This document shows positions 15,881 to 23,357 of a stretch of DNA of 64,000 nt, piece after piece (positions within the stretch are counted from its first letter, which is position 1; every line of letters starts with the position of its first letter). Location: the NCBI RefSeq assembly GCF_045920555.1, contig NZ_CP174509.1, positions 4,650,001 to 4,714,000 of the forward strand, written 5' to 3'. A model generated the notes under the pieces. It did no database searches. It saw only the letters and a list, made by a program, of their open reading frames with translations, and was not told the origin of the DNA. A program made the translations under genes and the position numbers. The DNA comes from Pseudalkalibacillus sp045920555 (GTDB lineage Bacteria; Bacillota; Bacilli; Bacillales; Fictibacillaceae).

Positions 15881-16570
15881 GACGGTGGGACATGTTGTTC
15901 CATGCTTTCGTCATGGCACTGACTATATCTTGAACCTGTTTATCAGGTCCTCCGGCGTATTATACGAAATGTAATTTTGCTTATGCTCCATAAGCAGGAT
16001 TACGTATCCTAGTACTACCTAGAAGGCAGCCTATGAGTCGATACACGGCTGTTGGATTGCTCCACATACCGCTCGATATTACCCTATCGCATTAGTGGCT
16101 GTTTAAAATAAATCCAAATGATAACAGTCGAATTTATAATTTTAAACTTCTATTTTTCGCGACTTAGGTTTCATCGATTAAGCCGGATTTTCACTTTTGT
16201 GTTACCACAAAAGGCGACTATTTACTAATCGAACCCACGTCCAGAAATATCGGCACTTAAGCTTCTACGAGCGTAGTCGATATATTGGCATTTCGCCAGC
16301 ACTTCAGCCTATCGACAGGCATCCGTGTGGCTAGCCTGGTTATTCTCTTCCTTCATCCTCAGGCGGTGGAATCCGGCGTAGCCCACTTAAGTTGAGTCCC
16401 TTACCCTAGCACATGGGCGATGCAGGGAGGAACCGCAAAGCTACTGTTACGCAGCTACTGCGAAGTTGTTGTTTTCTTTGCCAGTTATAGGCGTTGGCGT
16501 TTTTACGAGGCCGACCCCCTCGGCTCGCAACTTAAGCTCGACCTATCCCTGTCGAATCCGTAACGTCCCC
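15874..16570 (-). ncRNA. ssrA: tmRNA gene, interrupted by a group I intron
   Basis: The 5' end GGGGACGTTACGGATTCGAC (from 16570) and the 3' end GTCTCCACCA (to 15874) form the alanine-tRNA-like domain. The resume site and tag frame lie at 16482-16447 on the minus strand and read GKENNNFAVAA then TAA, after the alanine added by the tRNA part. The tmRNA rescues stalled ribosomes with SmpB, whose gene is directly upstream. Exon 1 (16570-16228) ends in the T-loop at GTGGGTTCGAT, and exon 2 (15890-15874) is TCCCACCGTCTCCACCA. Joined, they give a 7-nt T-loop TTCGATT, a normal T-stem and a 360-nt RNA, close to the B. subtilis size. The 337 nt in between are a group I intron. Confidence 0.95.
15891..16227 (-). 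mobile_element. Group I intron in the tmRNA T-loop
   Basis: This 337-nt insertion follows a U at the end of exon 1 and ends in G, as group I introns do. P1: exon CGAU pairs with intron GUCG, with a U-G pair at the splice site. P2: CTTTTGTG-GTAA-CACAAAAG (16213-16194), a perfect stem with a GNRA loop. P3: UCCGGC (16187-16182) with GCCGGA (15956-15951). P7: GACU in the R segment (16039-16031) with AGUC in the AAGAUAUAGUC element (15931-15921). P8: ACCUG/CAGGU (15948-15934). P9: CCAUG/CAUGG (15916-15900). Extra hairpins between P7 and the 3' strand of P3, such as GCTTATG-GAG-CATAAGC, suggest subgroup IA with P7.1/P7.2. The intron has no reading frame of its own. Confidence 0.92.
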
Positions 16571-16632
16571 ATATAAAATATGAGTGTTACTGAAAGTTGC
16601 ATTTAAGCATTTCCTTACTGGCAACAACTTCT

Positions 16633-16661
16633 ATTATAACATAATTGATGTTTTTTGTTAA
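16633..16661 (-). promoter_or_regulatory. Sigma-A promoter of ssrA
   Basis: On the minus strand TTAACA (16661-16656), 17 nt, then a perfect TATAAT (16638-16633). Transcription would start about 55 nt before the mature tmRNA 5' end, so a 5' leader must be cut off, as RNase P does for tmRNA precursors. The promoter sits between smpB and ssrA, giving ssrA its own transcription. Confidence 0.8.
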
Positions 16662-16676
16662 TGGACTTGCAAAAAC

Positions 16677-17144
16677 TTACATCTTCTGGCGTTCACGGAA
16701 AGCTTTTTCGATTTCGCGCTTTGCCGTCTTGCGCTTCAAGTCCTCACGCTTATCGTATTTCTTCTTCCCTTTTCCGACTCCGAGCAAGATCTTCGCAAAC
16801 CCGTTTTTGATATAAAGCTTCAATGGAACGAGTGCATATCCTGATTCTTTAGATACGCCGATCAACTTGCTGATTTCTTTTTTGTGTAAAAGCAGTTTGC
16901 GTGTTCGCAAAGGGTCATGGTTGTATCGGTTTCCTTGTTCATAATGGCTGATATGCATATTATGAAGGAAAACTTCACCGTTCTGGACACGTGCGAAAGA
17001 ATCCTTCAAATTGACTCTTCGTGCACGGATCGCTTTGATTTCAGTTCCTTGCAGGACGATCCCAGCTTCAAACGTATCTTCGATGGTATAGTCGTGTCTT
17101 GCCTTTTTGTTTTGTGCGATCAATAATCCTTCATGACGTGCCAT
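16677..17144 (-). CDS. smpB: SsrA-binding protein SmpB
   Basis: The 155-residue protein matches SmpB along its full length: the N-terminal NKKARHDYTIEDTFEAGIVLQGTE region, the GVGKGKKKYDKRED segment and the basic C-terminal tail KREIEKAFRERQ that enters the ribosomal decoding site. It binds tmRNA and delivers it to stalled ribosomes. AAAGGGG precedes the ATG. The gene sits between rnr and ssrA as in B. subtilis, with a terminator between rnr and smpB. Confidence 0.97.
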   Translation of the reverse strand: MARHEGLLIAQNKKARHDYTIEDTFEAGIVLQGTEIKAIRARRVNLKDSFARVQNGEVFLHNMHISHYEQGNRYNHDPLRTRKLLLHKKEISKLIGVSKESGYALVPLKLYIKNGFAKILLGVGKGKKKYDKREDLKRKTAKREIEKAFRERQKM

Positions 17145-17218
17145 AACTTCGTTCCCCTTTCAAACTGCATGATACATTTTAACAACATAGGTCAAGGAAA
17201 GTCAAGAATATCGCCACT

Positions 17219-17257
17219 TATAAAAGCAGAACCCCATCCAGCTATTGAATGAGGTTC
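17219..17257 (-). terminator. Terminator between rnr and smpB
   Basis: On the minus strand GAACCTCATTCA pairs with TGGATGGGGTTC (12 pairs including two G-U), followed by a TGCTTTTAT tail. It lies between the rnr stop and the smpB start, so it may attenuate read-through from rnr into smpB. Confidence 0.8.
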
Positions 17258-17264
17258 AACATGA

Positions 17265-19571
17265 TTATCGACGCTTCTTCTTTTTCCCTTTTTTCTTTTT
17301 CTGAGCATCCTTATAAAAGGGTTTGTTGCCTTTCTTTTTACGGGGTGATCCATCTTGACCTTTGTCATTGCGTTTTTTTTCTTTTGTAGGACTCTTACCG
17401 CCGCTCGTAATCACGCGAGCACGGTCTCTACGTTTCCGTTGAGCAGGTGCTTTCATACCGACGATTTCAAAGTCGATCGCGCGTTCATCAACGTTGACAG
17501 CCAATACACGGATTTGAAGCTCATCACCTATTCGGAACACTTTTCCGGTACGTTCACCGATCATTGCATATTGCTGCTCATTGAAATGATAATAATCATC
17601 AGTCAAGTAGCTGACATGGACAAGGCCTTCAATCGTGTTCGGCAGCTCGACGAACAAACCGAAGTTCGTCACACCGCTGATGACTCCTTCAAATTCCTCA
17701 CCAATCTTATCTTGCATGAATTCTGCTTTTTTCAGATCATCAGTCTCACGCTCTGCATCGACCGCACGGCGTTCTCGTTCAGAAGCATGCTGGGTGATTT
17801 CAGGCAGACGTTCACCCCAATGATTTTTCGTCTTTTCGTCCACTTTTCTTTTAATCAAATAAGTACGAATGAGGCGATGAACAATCAAGTCAGGATAACG
17901 GCGGATCGGCGACGTGAAGTGGGTATAAAATTCAGTTGATAACCCATAATGCCCATGGTTTTCCGGTTCATAGCGCGCTTGTTTCATCGAACGCAGCATG
18001 ACTTTGCTGATGACCGCTTCCTCAGGCTCACCTTGCACCTCTTCTAAAATCTGTTGAAGGGCACGAGGATGTATTGAATTCGCAGAACCGCGGACCACAT
18101 AGCCGAAGTTCGTAATGAACTCAAGGAAGTTCGTCAGCTTTTCCTCATCAGGATCTTCGTGGATCCGGTACATGAACGGAACATTCATCCAGTGGAAATG
18201 CTCTGCTACTGTTTCGTTTGCCGCTAGCATGAATTCCTCAATCAATTTTTCAGCTACCGTCCTATCACGCAATACCACATCTACTGGCTTGGATTCTTCA
18301 TCGACGAGGACACGCGCTTCGCTGAAGTCAAAATCGATTGCACCGCGGTCAAAACGTTTTTTACGAAGAATATCAGCAAGCTCACCCATGAGGTCAAAGA
18401 ATGGCACAAGCTCTTTATAACGGTCTAGCACCTCTTCGTCTTCCCGCAATAAGATTTTTCGGACATCCGTATAGGTCATCCGTTCATTCGTACGAATCAC
18501 ACTTTGGAAAATCTCATGGTTTACGACTTCTCCATTCGGTGTGATTTCCATTTCACAAGATAGCGTCAAACGGTCAACTCTCGGATTCAAACTGCAAATT
18601 CCGTTTGAAAGGCGATGCGGGATCATCGGTATGACACGGTCGACAAGGTAAACGGACGTACCGCGCTCGAGGGCTTCCTGATCGATTGGAGAACCTTCAG
18701 TAACATAATGGCTGACATCTGCAATATGAACACCCAGTTTATAGTTTCCGTTGTCGAGCTTCACAACGTTAACCGCATCATCCAAGTCTTTTGCGTCTGC
18801 CCCGTCGATCGTCACGATCGTTTCGTCGCGTAAATCGCGGCGGTCAGTGAGATCAGCAACATCGATCTCATCAGGGATAGAGTTTGCGTGATCCAACGCT
18901 TCCTTAGGGAATTCCCTCGGAAGCCCATGCTTATAAATGATCGACAGGATATCGACTCCAGGGTCATTCTTGTGCCCTAAAATTTCGATGACTTCACCTG
19001 TCGCACTTGATCTTCCCTCAGGATAGTTTGTTATTTTCACAAGGACCTTATGGCCATCGACAGCATTGTTGATCGCTTCTTTCGGAATGAAGATGTCATT
19101 CGGAATCCGCTTGTCATCTGCTTCGACAAACCCGAAGCTTTTACTATCAATGAATGTACCGACCACCTCGGTCACACCACGTTCGATGATCCGAATCACC
19201 GTGCCCTCAGGCTTTGCATCTCCTGGGCGGGAGGAGATTCTGACAAGGACTGTGTCCCCGCTCATCGCACCATTCAGGTCGGAAGGTGAGATGAATACAT
19301 CTTTTTCACCTTTTTGTTCCGGAAGCAGGAATGCGAATCCTTTCGCGTGTCCTTGAAGCTTCCCTTTGATCAGGTTCATTCGCTCCGGCACACCATATCG
19401 ATTGCTTCGGGTCCGGACGATGTCCCCTCTTTCCTCCATCTCGTTTAAGGTGATGACGAGTTCTTTAAATTCCTCTACGTCATCCAGGTTTAGCTCTTGC
19501 TCGAGTTCCTGGACAGTCAGCGGTTTATAGGCTTCTTCTTTCATAAATGATAATATTCTTTCTTGATCCAT
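17265..19571 (-). CDS. rnr: Ribonuclease R
   Basis: This 768-residue 3'-5' exoribonuclease of the RNase II/R family degrades structured RNA and takes part in tmRNA-linked mRNA decay. Domain order: N-terminal winged helix (residues 1-65), two cold-shock domains (about 80-215), the RNB catalytic domain (about 245-580, with the acidic cluster TIDGADAKDLDDAVNV), an S1 domain (about 635-715), and a long Lys/Arg-rich tail (KKKKGKKKKRR). GGGAGG precedes the ATG. The order secG, est, rnr, smpB, ssrA is the conserved Bacillus arrangement. Confidence 0.97.
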   Translation of the reverse strand: MDQERILSFMKEEAYKPLTVQELEQELNLDDVEEFKELVITLNEMEERGDIVRTRSNRYGVPERMNLIKGKLQGHAKGFAFLLPEQKGEKDVFISPSDLNGAMSGDTVLVRISSRPGDAKPEGTVIRIIERGVTEVVGTFIDSKSFGFVEADDKRIPNDIFIPKEAINNAVDGHKVLVKITNYPEGRSSATGEVIEILGHKNDPGVDILSIIYKHGLPREFPKEALDHANSIPDEIDVADLTDRRDLRDETIVTIDGADAKDLDDAVNVVKLDNGNYKLGVHIADVSHYVTEGSPIDQEALERGTSVYLVDRVIPMIPHRLSNGICSLNPRVDRLTLSCEMEITPNGEVVNHEIFQSVIRTNERMTYTDVRKILLREDEEVLDRYKELVPFFDLMGELADILRKKRFDRGAIDFDFSEARVLVDEESKPVDVVLRDRTVAEKLIEEFMLAANETVAEHFHWMNVPFMYRIHEDPDEEKLTNFLEFITNFGYVVRGSANSIHPRALQQILEEVQGEPEEAVISKVMLRSMKQARYEPENHGHYGLSTEFYTHFTSPIRRYPDLIVHRLIRTYLIKRKVDEKTKNHWGERLPEITQHASERERRAVDAERETDDLKKAEFMQDKIGEEFEGVISGVTNFGLFVELPNTIEGLVHVSYLTDDYYHFNEQQYAMIGERTGKVFRIGDELQIRVLAVNVDERAIDFEIVGMKAPAQRKRRDRARVITSGGKSPTKEKKRNDKGQDGSPRKKKGNKPFYKDAQKKKKGKKKKRR

Positions 19572-19639
19572 TTTGCTTGTTTCCCTCCTTCGTAGTAAGC
19601 TAAGTATTTTTGTATAAGTATAGGGCCAAGATTTCTCGT

Positions 19640-20383
19640 TTACGACCAGTCAAGACTGTTGAGGAAGGCAAGGACATCCTCATGGAGCTGCTCTTTTTCC
19701 TTATCCAATGTAATGACGTGGCCGGATTCCTCATACCATTTCAAGTCTTTCTGATCGGATTCTATGGAGTCGTAAATGATATTCGCACTGTCCGTATTGA
19801 TCATTTCATCGTGCCTCGCCTGTACCACAAAAGTCGGCGTATAAATCATATCGATGTTATCGCGGACATCTGCAATCAAGCCCTGCAGAGCCTTCAGAGT
19901 TTTCATCGGTGTTTTTTTGAAATCTTCCATCTCTTCTTCAATTTGTGAATCTGATTTGCCCTCATATTTCTTATACTCTCTTGCGTAATCCAGCACACCT
20001 TCATACATGACTTCTTCACTTTTTATATACATAGGTGCACACATTGGGACGATGCCTTTTACAGTTAATGTATACCCAAGTTTCAGAGAAAAAACGCCTC
20101 CAAGGGAAAGACCAGCTACAGCAATTTCCTCATAACCTTTTTCTTTCAGCTCGTTGTAACCCTTCATGACGTCCTGCCACCAATCATCCGGGCCGGTATG
20201 GACCAGTTCTTCTGGCGGAACGCCGTGTCCTTTATATTGCGGTGCTAAACAGGAATATCCCTCTTTTTGTAGGAATCGTCCAAGCATACGAACGTCTGCT
20301 GAATTCCCGGTGAAACCATGCAGTAGTAATACTCCCCGGTCTCCACCTTCAAAGAAAAATGGTTTTGGTGAAACGATTTTCAT
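19640..20383 (-). CDS. est: Carboxylesterase of the Est30 family
   Basis: A 247-residue cytoplasmic alpha/beta hydrolase close to Geobacillus Est30 and B. subtilis YvaK, which cleave short-chain esters. It shows the oxyanion HGFTGN segment near residue 23, the nucleophile elbow GLSLGG (Ser about 94), the acid in ARHDEM near 193, and the His in EESGHVITLD near 223. Its start overlaps the stop of the preceding hydrolase gene by 4 bp (ATGA), so translation is coupled. Its place in the secG-rnr operon is conserved in Bacillus. Confidence 0.92.
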   Translation of the reverse strand: MKIVSPKPFFFEGGDRGVLLLHGFTGNSADVRMLGRFLQKEGYSCLAPQYKGHGVPPEELVHTGPDDWWQDVMKGYNELKEKGYEEIAVAGLSLGGVFSLKLGYTLTVKGIVPMCAPMYIKSEEVMYEGVLDYAREYKKYEGKSDSQIEEEMEDFKKTPMKTLKALQGLIADVRDNIDMIYTPTFVVQARHDEMINTDSANIIYDSIESDQKDLKWYEESGHVITLDKEKEQLHEDVLAFLNSLDWS

Positions 20384-21105
20384 GATGTCACCTCTCCTTT
20401 TGCTTCATCTATTTCTGTGTCTGTTAGAAATCTATAAACATGCCGGATAACGTCTTCTTGTTCGACATCATGGCATACAATATGTTTTGACTGAGGTAGT
20501 AGGATGATTTCTTTATTCTTGGAGCGAATGGTGTTGTAAATATAATGAGCACTTTTTTTCGGTACTACACCGTCACATTCCCCCTGGATGATGAGTGTCG
20601 GGGTGATGATTTTCTTTAAATAAGGTCGCAGAGAACGGATGAGGCTTCGAAATTGAAAAGTCATCGACAACGGGGTTCCCTTGAATTTTCGTAAGTACCG
20701 CTGAAACATCTCGTTTTCGTATAAATTACCTTTGAAGAGGTCTTGAAGCATGGATTTGATGTCTTGTACTAATCGGGACGGGCTGACGTAATGAGCTGCT
20801 GCACTTAAGAGCACCAGCCGATCGATTTGGTTTGAAGCAGCAAGATAACCTGCAATGATCCCGCCCATAGAAAAACCGACTACATAGATTTTGTTACATT
20901 TTTCTTGTAAAGCCCTAAGCTCCATTTCAGCCGTATGGATCCACTCTTGATACGTGACACGCTCCATTCTGCCATCTTTTGTATCATGACCCGGAAAAGT
21001 CGGTGAAACGACAATCCAATTCGTATTTTCTTTTAAAAAAGTGACGAGCGGTTCGACCTCATAAGGGCTTCCGGTAAAACCGTGAAGACATAGACAACCA
21101 ATCAT
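20380..21105 (-). CDS. Alpha/beta hydrolase, probable carboxylesterase paralogue
   Basis: A 241-residue alpha/beta hydrolase with the same layout as the next gene: HGFTGSPYEVEPL near residue 8, the nucleophile GFSMGG near 98, the acid in QGECDGVVP, and the His in SKHIVCHD. It probably arose from duplication of est or a related esterase, since both have the lid region and size of the Est30 group. AAGGAG precedes the ATG, and the stop overlaps the est start by 4 bp. B. subtilis has only est at this position, so this is an extra operon member. Substrate unknown. Confidence 0.82.
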   Translation of the reverse strand: MIGCLCLHGFTGSPYEVEPLVTFLKENTNWIVVSPTFPGHDTKDGRMERVTYQEWIHTAEMELRALQEKCNKIYVVGFSMGGIIAGYLAASNQIDRLVLLSAAAHYVSPSRLVQDIKSMLQDLFKGNLYENEMFQRYLRKFKGTPLSMTFQFRSLIRSLRPYLKKIITPTLIIQGECDGVVPKKSAHYIYNTIRSKNKEIILLPQSKHIVCHDVEQEDVIRHVYRFLTDTEIDEAKGEVTS

Positions 21106-21200
21106 GCTAGTACTCCTTCATTTCTTTCTTATAGTTTGCCCCTTGTAAGAATCATTAAAACGTATGTACCTCAATCTGATTGGGGAAATATTGTAAGACT

Positions 21201-21404
21201 TCTTCATACGGACACTTCATCCAGTTTTTCGTGCCAGACTTGTCTTATGAAGCCTTCATACGGACATTTCATCCGTTTTTTCGTGCCAGACTTGTCTCCT
21301 CATGAAGCCTTCATGCGGACACTTCATCCGGTTTTTTGTGCCAGACTTGTCTCTGAAGCCTTCATACGGACACTTCATCCGGTTTTTTGTACCAGACTTG
21401 TCTT
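21201..21404. repeat. Four-copy tandem repeat of about 52 bp
   Basis: Four units begin at about 21201, 21252, 21307 and 21358. Each has CTTCATACGGACACTTCATC followed by a CGGTTTTTT-like run and GTGCCAGACTTGTCT. In copies 2-4 CGGA can pair with TCCG just before the T run, which gives a row of weak terminator-like hairpins. Spacing of 51-55 bp is not a multiple of three, so a coding repeat is unlikely. It lies between secG and the hydrolase gene in the same operon. Confidence 0.85.
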
Positions 21405-21451
21405 ATGACTTTAGAAGACCCTCATCCGCCTTATTTTTCTCATACCATAAA

Positions 21452-21482
21452 TAAAACAGCAAGCTTTTACACTTGCTGTTCA
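21452..21482 (-). terminator. Terminator of secG
   Basis: On the minus strand AACAGCAAG pairs with CTTGCTGTT around an 8-nt loop, followed by TTATTT. It lies 12 bp after the secG stop and would separate secG from the downstream esterase genes. Confidence 0.85.
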
Positions 21483-21492
21483 CGAGAACAAA

Positions 21493-21723
21493 TTAATATA
21501 CGTATGCTAACAAAATGGTAAGGATAAAGAATAATACCGCTAGTACGATCGTCAACTTTTGGAACACGGCATCGATTCCGCGAGCTTTTTGTTTACCGAA
21601 AAGCTGCTCTGCTCCACCTGTAATCGCACCGGATAATCCAGCACTCTTACCAGATTGAAGTAATACGATAGTTATAATTCCAAGCGCATCAATAATCAAT
21701 AACACCATTAAGAATGTTTCCAA
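21493..21723 (-). CDS. secG: Protein translocase subunit SecG
   Basis: The 76-residue membrane protein matches SecG: a first hydrophobic helix, the conserved VLLQSGKSAGLSGAITGGAE loop, LFGKQKARG, and a second helix ending LLAYVY. It is an accessory subunit of the SecYEG channel. A TTG start at 21723 is chosen because GGAGGTG lies 6 nt upstream and the resulting 76 residues equal the B. subtilis length; a longer frame from 21744 would overlap the ribosome site. Confidence 0.95.
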   Translation of the reverse strand: METFLMVLLIIDALGIITIVLLQSGKSAGLSGAITGGAEQLFGKQKARGIDAVFQKLTIVLAVLFFILTILLAYVY

Positions 21724-21838
21724 CTCATCCACCTCCAACGACACAATCCAGTACTATAAATGTATCACAATGAAGATGGAAGATTCAACAAAAATCGCTA
21801 ATGAAGACATAGTTCCTGAGCATTTGTTTAATCAGCAA

Positions 21839-21955
21839 AGTACCAGGCACCATTTCAGATCCCTTGGAGCGCAAGGGTTTCATTTTGGTGCCTGGCACCG
21901 TTTGAAACCTCTTGTGCGTAAGGCCTTTGTTTTGGTGCCTGGTACATCTGTTATT
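21839..21955. repeat. Cluster of GTGCCTGGCAC-type palindromes
   Basis: Three copies or near copies, GTACCAGGCACC, GGTGCCTGGCACC and GGTGCCTGGTAC, are separated by about 45-bp segments rich in CTTG-GCGYAAGG-like sequences. The same core recurs at 23213-23273, 29958-30018, 42584-42690 and 58681-58742. All are between genes. Confidence 0.8.
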
Positions 21956-22916
21956 TGATGTAAAAGCTCGCGCCATCGTTGATTTCGATATTTTCGTATT
22001 GTTTTATGTCATCCATAAGTTTGAATAAAGCTTCGTCTTTTCGTTTCGCTTCAATCATACAGTCGATTTGATCCACACTTCCTTTAATTTCGTTCAGGAA
22101 ATCCATGAACATCTTAACATCCACAAAATCATTGTGCGCCCTGAACTGCTTTTCGCTTTTCGGGCTGGAAATGTGCATTTTGATTGGAAGGTGTGAAGCC
22201 GACCACGATTTTAAAATCCGGTCCCACTGATCTTCCCAATGCTTATTTTTGTGATGCGCGATGTGGTGGTGATAATCGAAGACCAGTGGAATACCTAGCT
22301 TCTCACACAAATACAAGGTATCATCCAGGTGAAACAACTTATCGTCATTTTCTAAAATGATCATGTCTTGAATACCTGTTGGGACGAGCATCCAGTTATG
22401 AATGAACCGTTCTAATGCAAGCTCTCGATCCCCATAAACACCTCCAACATGGAGGACACATCGATGCTTCGGGTCGATACCCATTCCCTCCAGAAGCCGT
22501 TTATGCAAAATCAACGTTTTCACCGTCATTTTCAGCACTTCTTTTTTCGGTGAATTGATCAATACAAAATGGTCAGGGTGAAAGTCGACTCTCATTTCTC
22601 TTTCCACAACAAACATTCCAACCTCTTTAAGGCTGTCCTCGATCGCCGCCATGTAATCCCAATCAGGAAGCCCTTCGAAAGTCGCTAAAGGTACCAATCT
22701 AGATGTCATCCGGTAGAACTGGATATCGTTTGCCGCATTATGACGAAGAATCCTTAAGGTGTTGTGAAGATTGGACCGTGTAATCCGTTCAAGCTTCAAG
22801 ATTGCTGCACCTTTATTCTGGATTTTCTTAAAATTTGTTATCGTCATCGTTTGAGAGGGTGATGAGTTCGGAACCTTAAGGCTCATGGCCACGTAACCAA
22901 GACGTACGAATGTCAT
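21951..22916 (-). CDS. uvsE: UV DNA damage endonuclease UvsE
   Basis: A 321-residue TIM-barrel UV damage endonuclease (UVDE family), which nicks DNA 5' to pyrimidine dimers and other lesions. Family signatures include the start VRLGYVAMSL, RMTSRLVPLATF, the metal-site segments VDFHPDHFVLINSP, LHVGGVYGDRE and LENDDKLF, and VFDYHHHIAH. In Bacillus it supports repair of spore DNA damage. It is transcribed away from the small gene at 23032. Confidence 0.95.
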   Translation of the reverse strand: MTFVRLGYVAMSLKVPNSSPSQTMTITNFKKIQNKGAAILKLERITRSNLHNTLRILRHNAANDIQFYRMTSRLVPLATFEGLPDWDYMAAIEDSLKEVGMFVVEREMRVDFHPDHFVLINSPKKEVLKMTVKTLILHKRLLEGMGIDPKHRCVLHVGGVYGDRELALERFIHNWMLVPTGIQDMIILENDDKLFHLDDTLYLCEKLGIPLVFDYHHHIAHHKNKHWEDQWDRILKSWSASHLPIKMHISSPKSEKQFRAHNDFVDVKMFMDFLNEIKGSVDQIDCMIEAKRKDEALFKLMDDIKQYENIEINDGASFYIK

Positions 22917-23031
22917 TGAATGTTCCTCCGTTCAACCTGTTACGAGTAGTATTTCAAAAGTCATGGAAAATGATGAGTAACATATTTTCACTTTACGCCA
23001 CCCATATTAAAATCATGGAGGTGTTTACGCG

Positions 23032-23205
23032 ATGCGAAGAAAAGAACGAGAACACAAGAAAGAACTTCCGACCGCAACCGACATGAACCCAGCATTTACG
23101 GTTCAAAGTGATGCCTTCCAACCACTCGACCTACTCATTAATCAGGCGGACAATGGGCTGGAACAAGAACGAAGCGACGTTCACGCCGACAACGAAGACA
23201 TGTAG
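23032..23205 (+). CDS. Small hydrophilic protein, 57 aa
   Basis: A 57-residue frame begins MRRKEREHKKELPTATDM and ends HADNEDM, with ATGGAGGTG 9 nt before the ATG. It has a very basic N-terminus and an acidic C-terminus, with no hydrophobic segment or Cys. It sits alone between uvsE (divergent) and eno (convergent). Small proteins of this type occur in spore formers, but no family is recognised here. Confidence 0.6.
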   Translation: MRRKEREHKKELPTATDMNPAFTVQSDAFQPLDLLINQADNGLEQERSDVHADNEDM

Positions 23206-23212
23206 CTTTTCG

Positions 23213-23273
23213 GGTGCCTGGCACTTTTCAGTAACCGTTGGGAGAGTAAGGCGAATTTATCGTGCCTGGTACA
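23213..23273. repeat. GTGCCTGGCAC-type palindrome pair
   Basis: GGGTGCCTGGCACTT and TCGTGCCTGGTAC, 38 bp apart, immediately follow the small gene at 23032-23205. They belong to the dispersed family described at 21839-21955. Confidence 0.75.
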
Positions 23274-23280
23274 GATATAA

Positions 23281-23320
23281 AAAAACCCCGAGGGCCGCAA
23301 TGAGCGGCTTTCGGGGTTCT
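23281..23320 (-). terminator. Terminator of eno and the glycolytic operon
   Basis: On the minus strand AACCCCGAAAGCCGC pairs with GCGGCCCTCGGGGTT with a two-base internal mismatch, followed by seven T. It lies 38 bp after the eno stop. Confidence 0.93.
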
Positions 23321-23357
23321 TCCATCTTCACACTAAAATGTGCTCTCAGGCTATTGC

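Noticed and set aside
15891..16227. Permuted (two-piece) tmRNA as explanation for the split ssrA
   Set aside because: Exon order is normal 5' to 3', and the insert carries group I intron helices; permuted tmRNA has the 3' piece first.
21201..21404. Possible CRISPR array
   Set aside because: The repeated part makes up nearly the whole unit and there are no variable spacers or cas genes; it is a plain tandem repeat.
21136..21408. 90-codon frame with repeated peptide motif (HPVFC)
   Set aside because: It is a translation of the DNA tandem repeat; unit spacing of 51-55 bp is not in frame throughout and no ribosome site exists.
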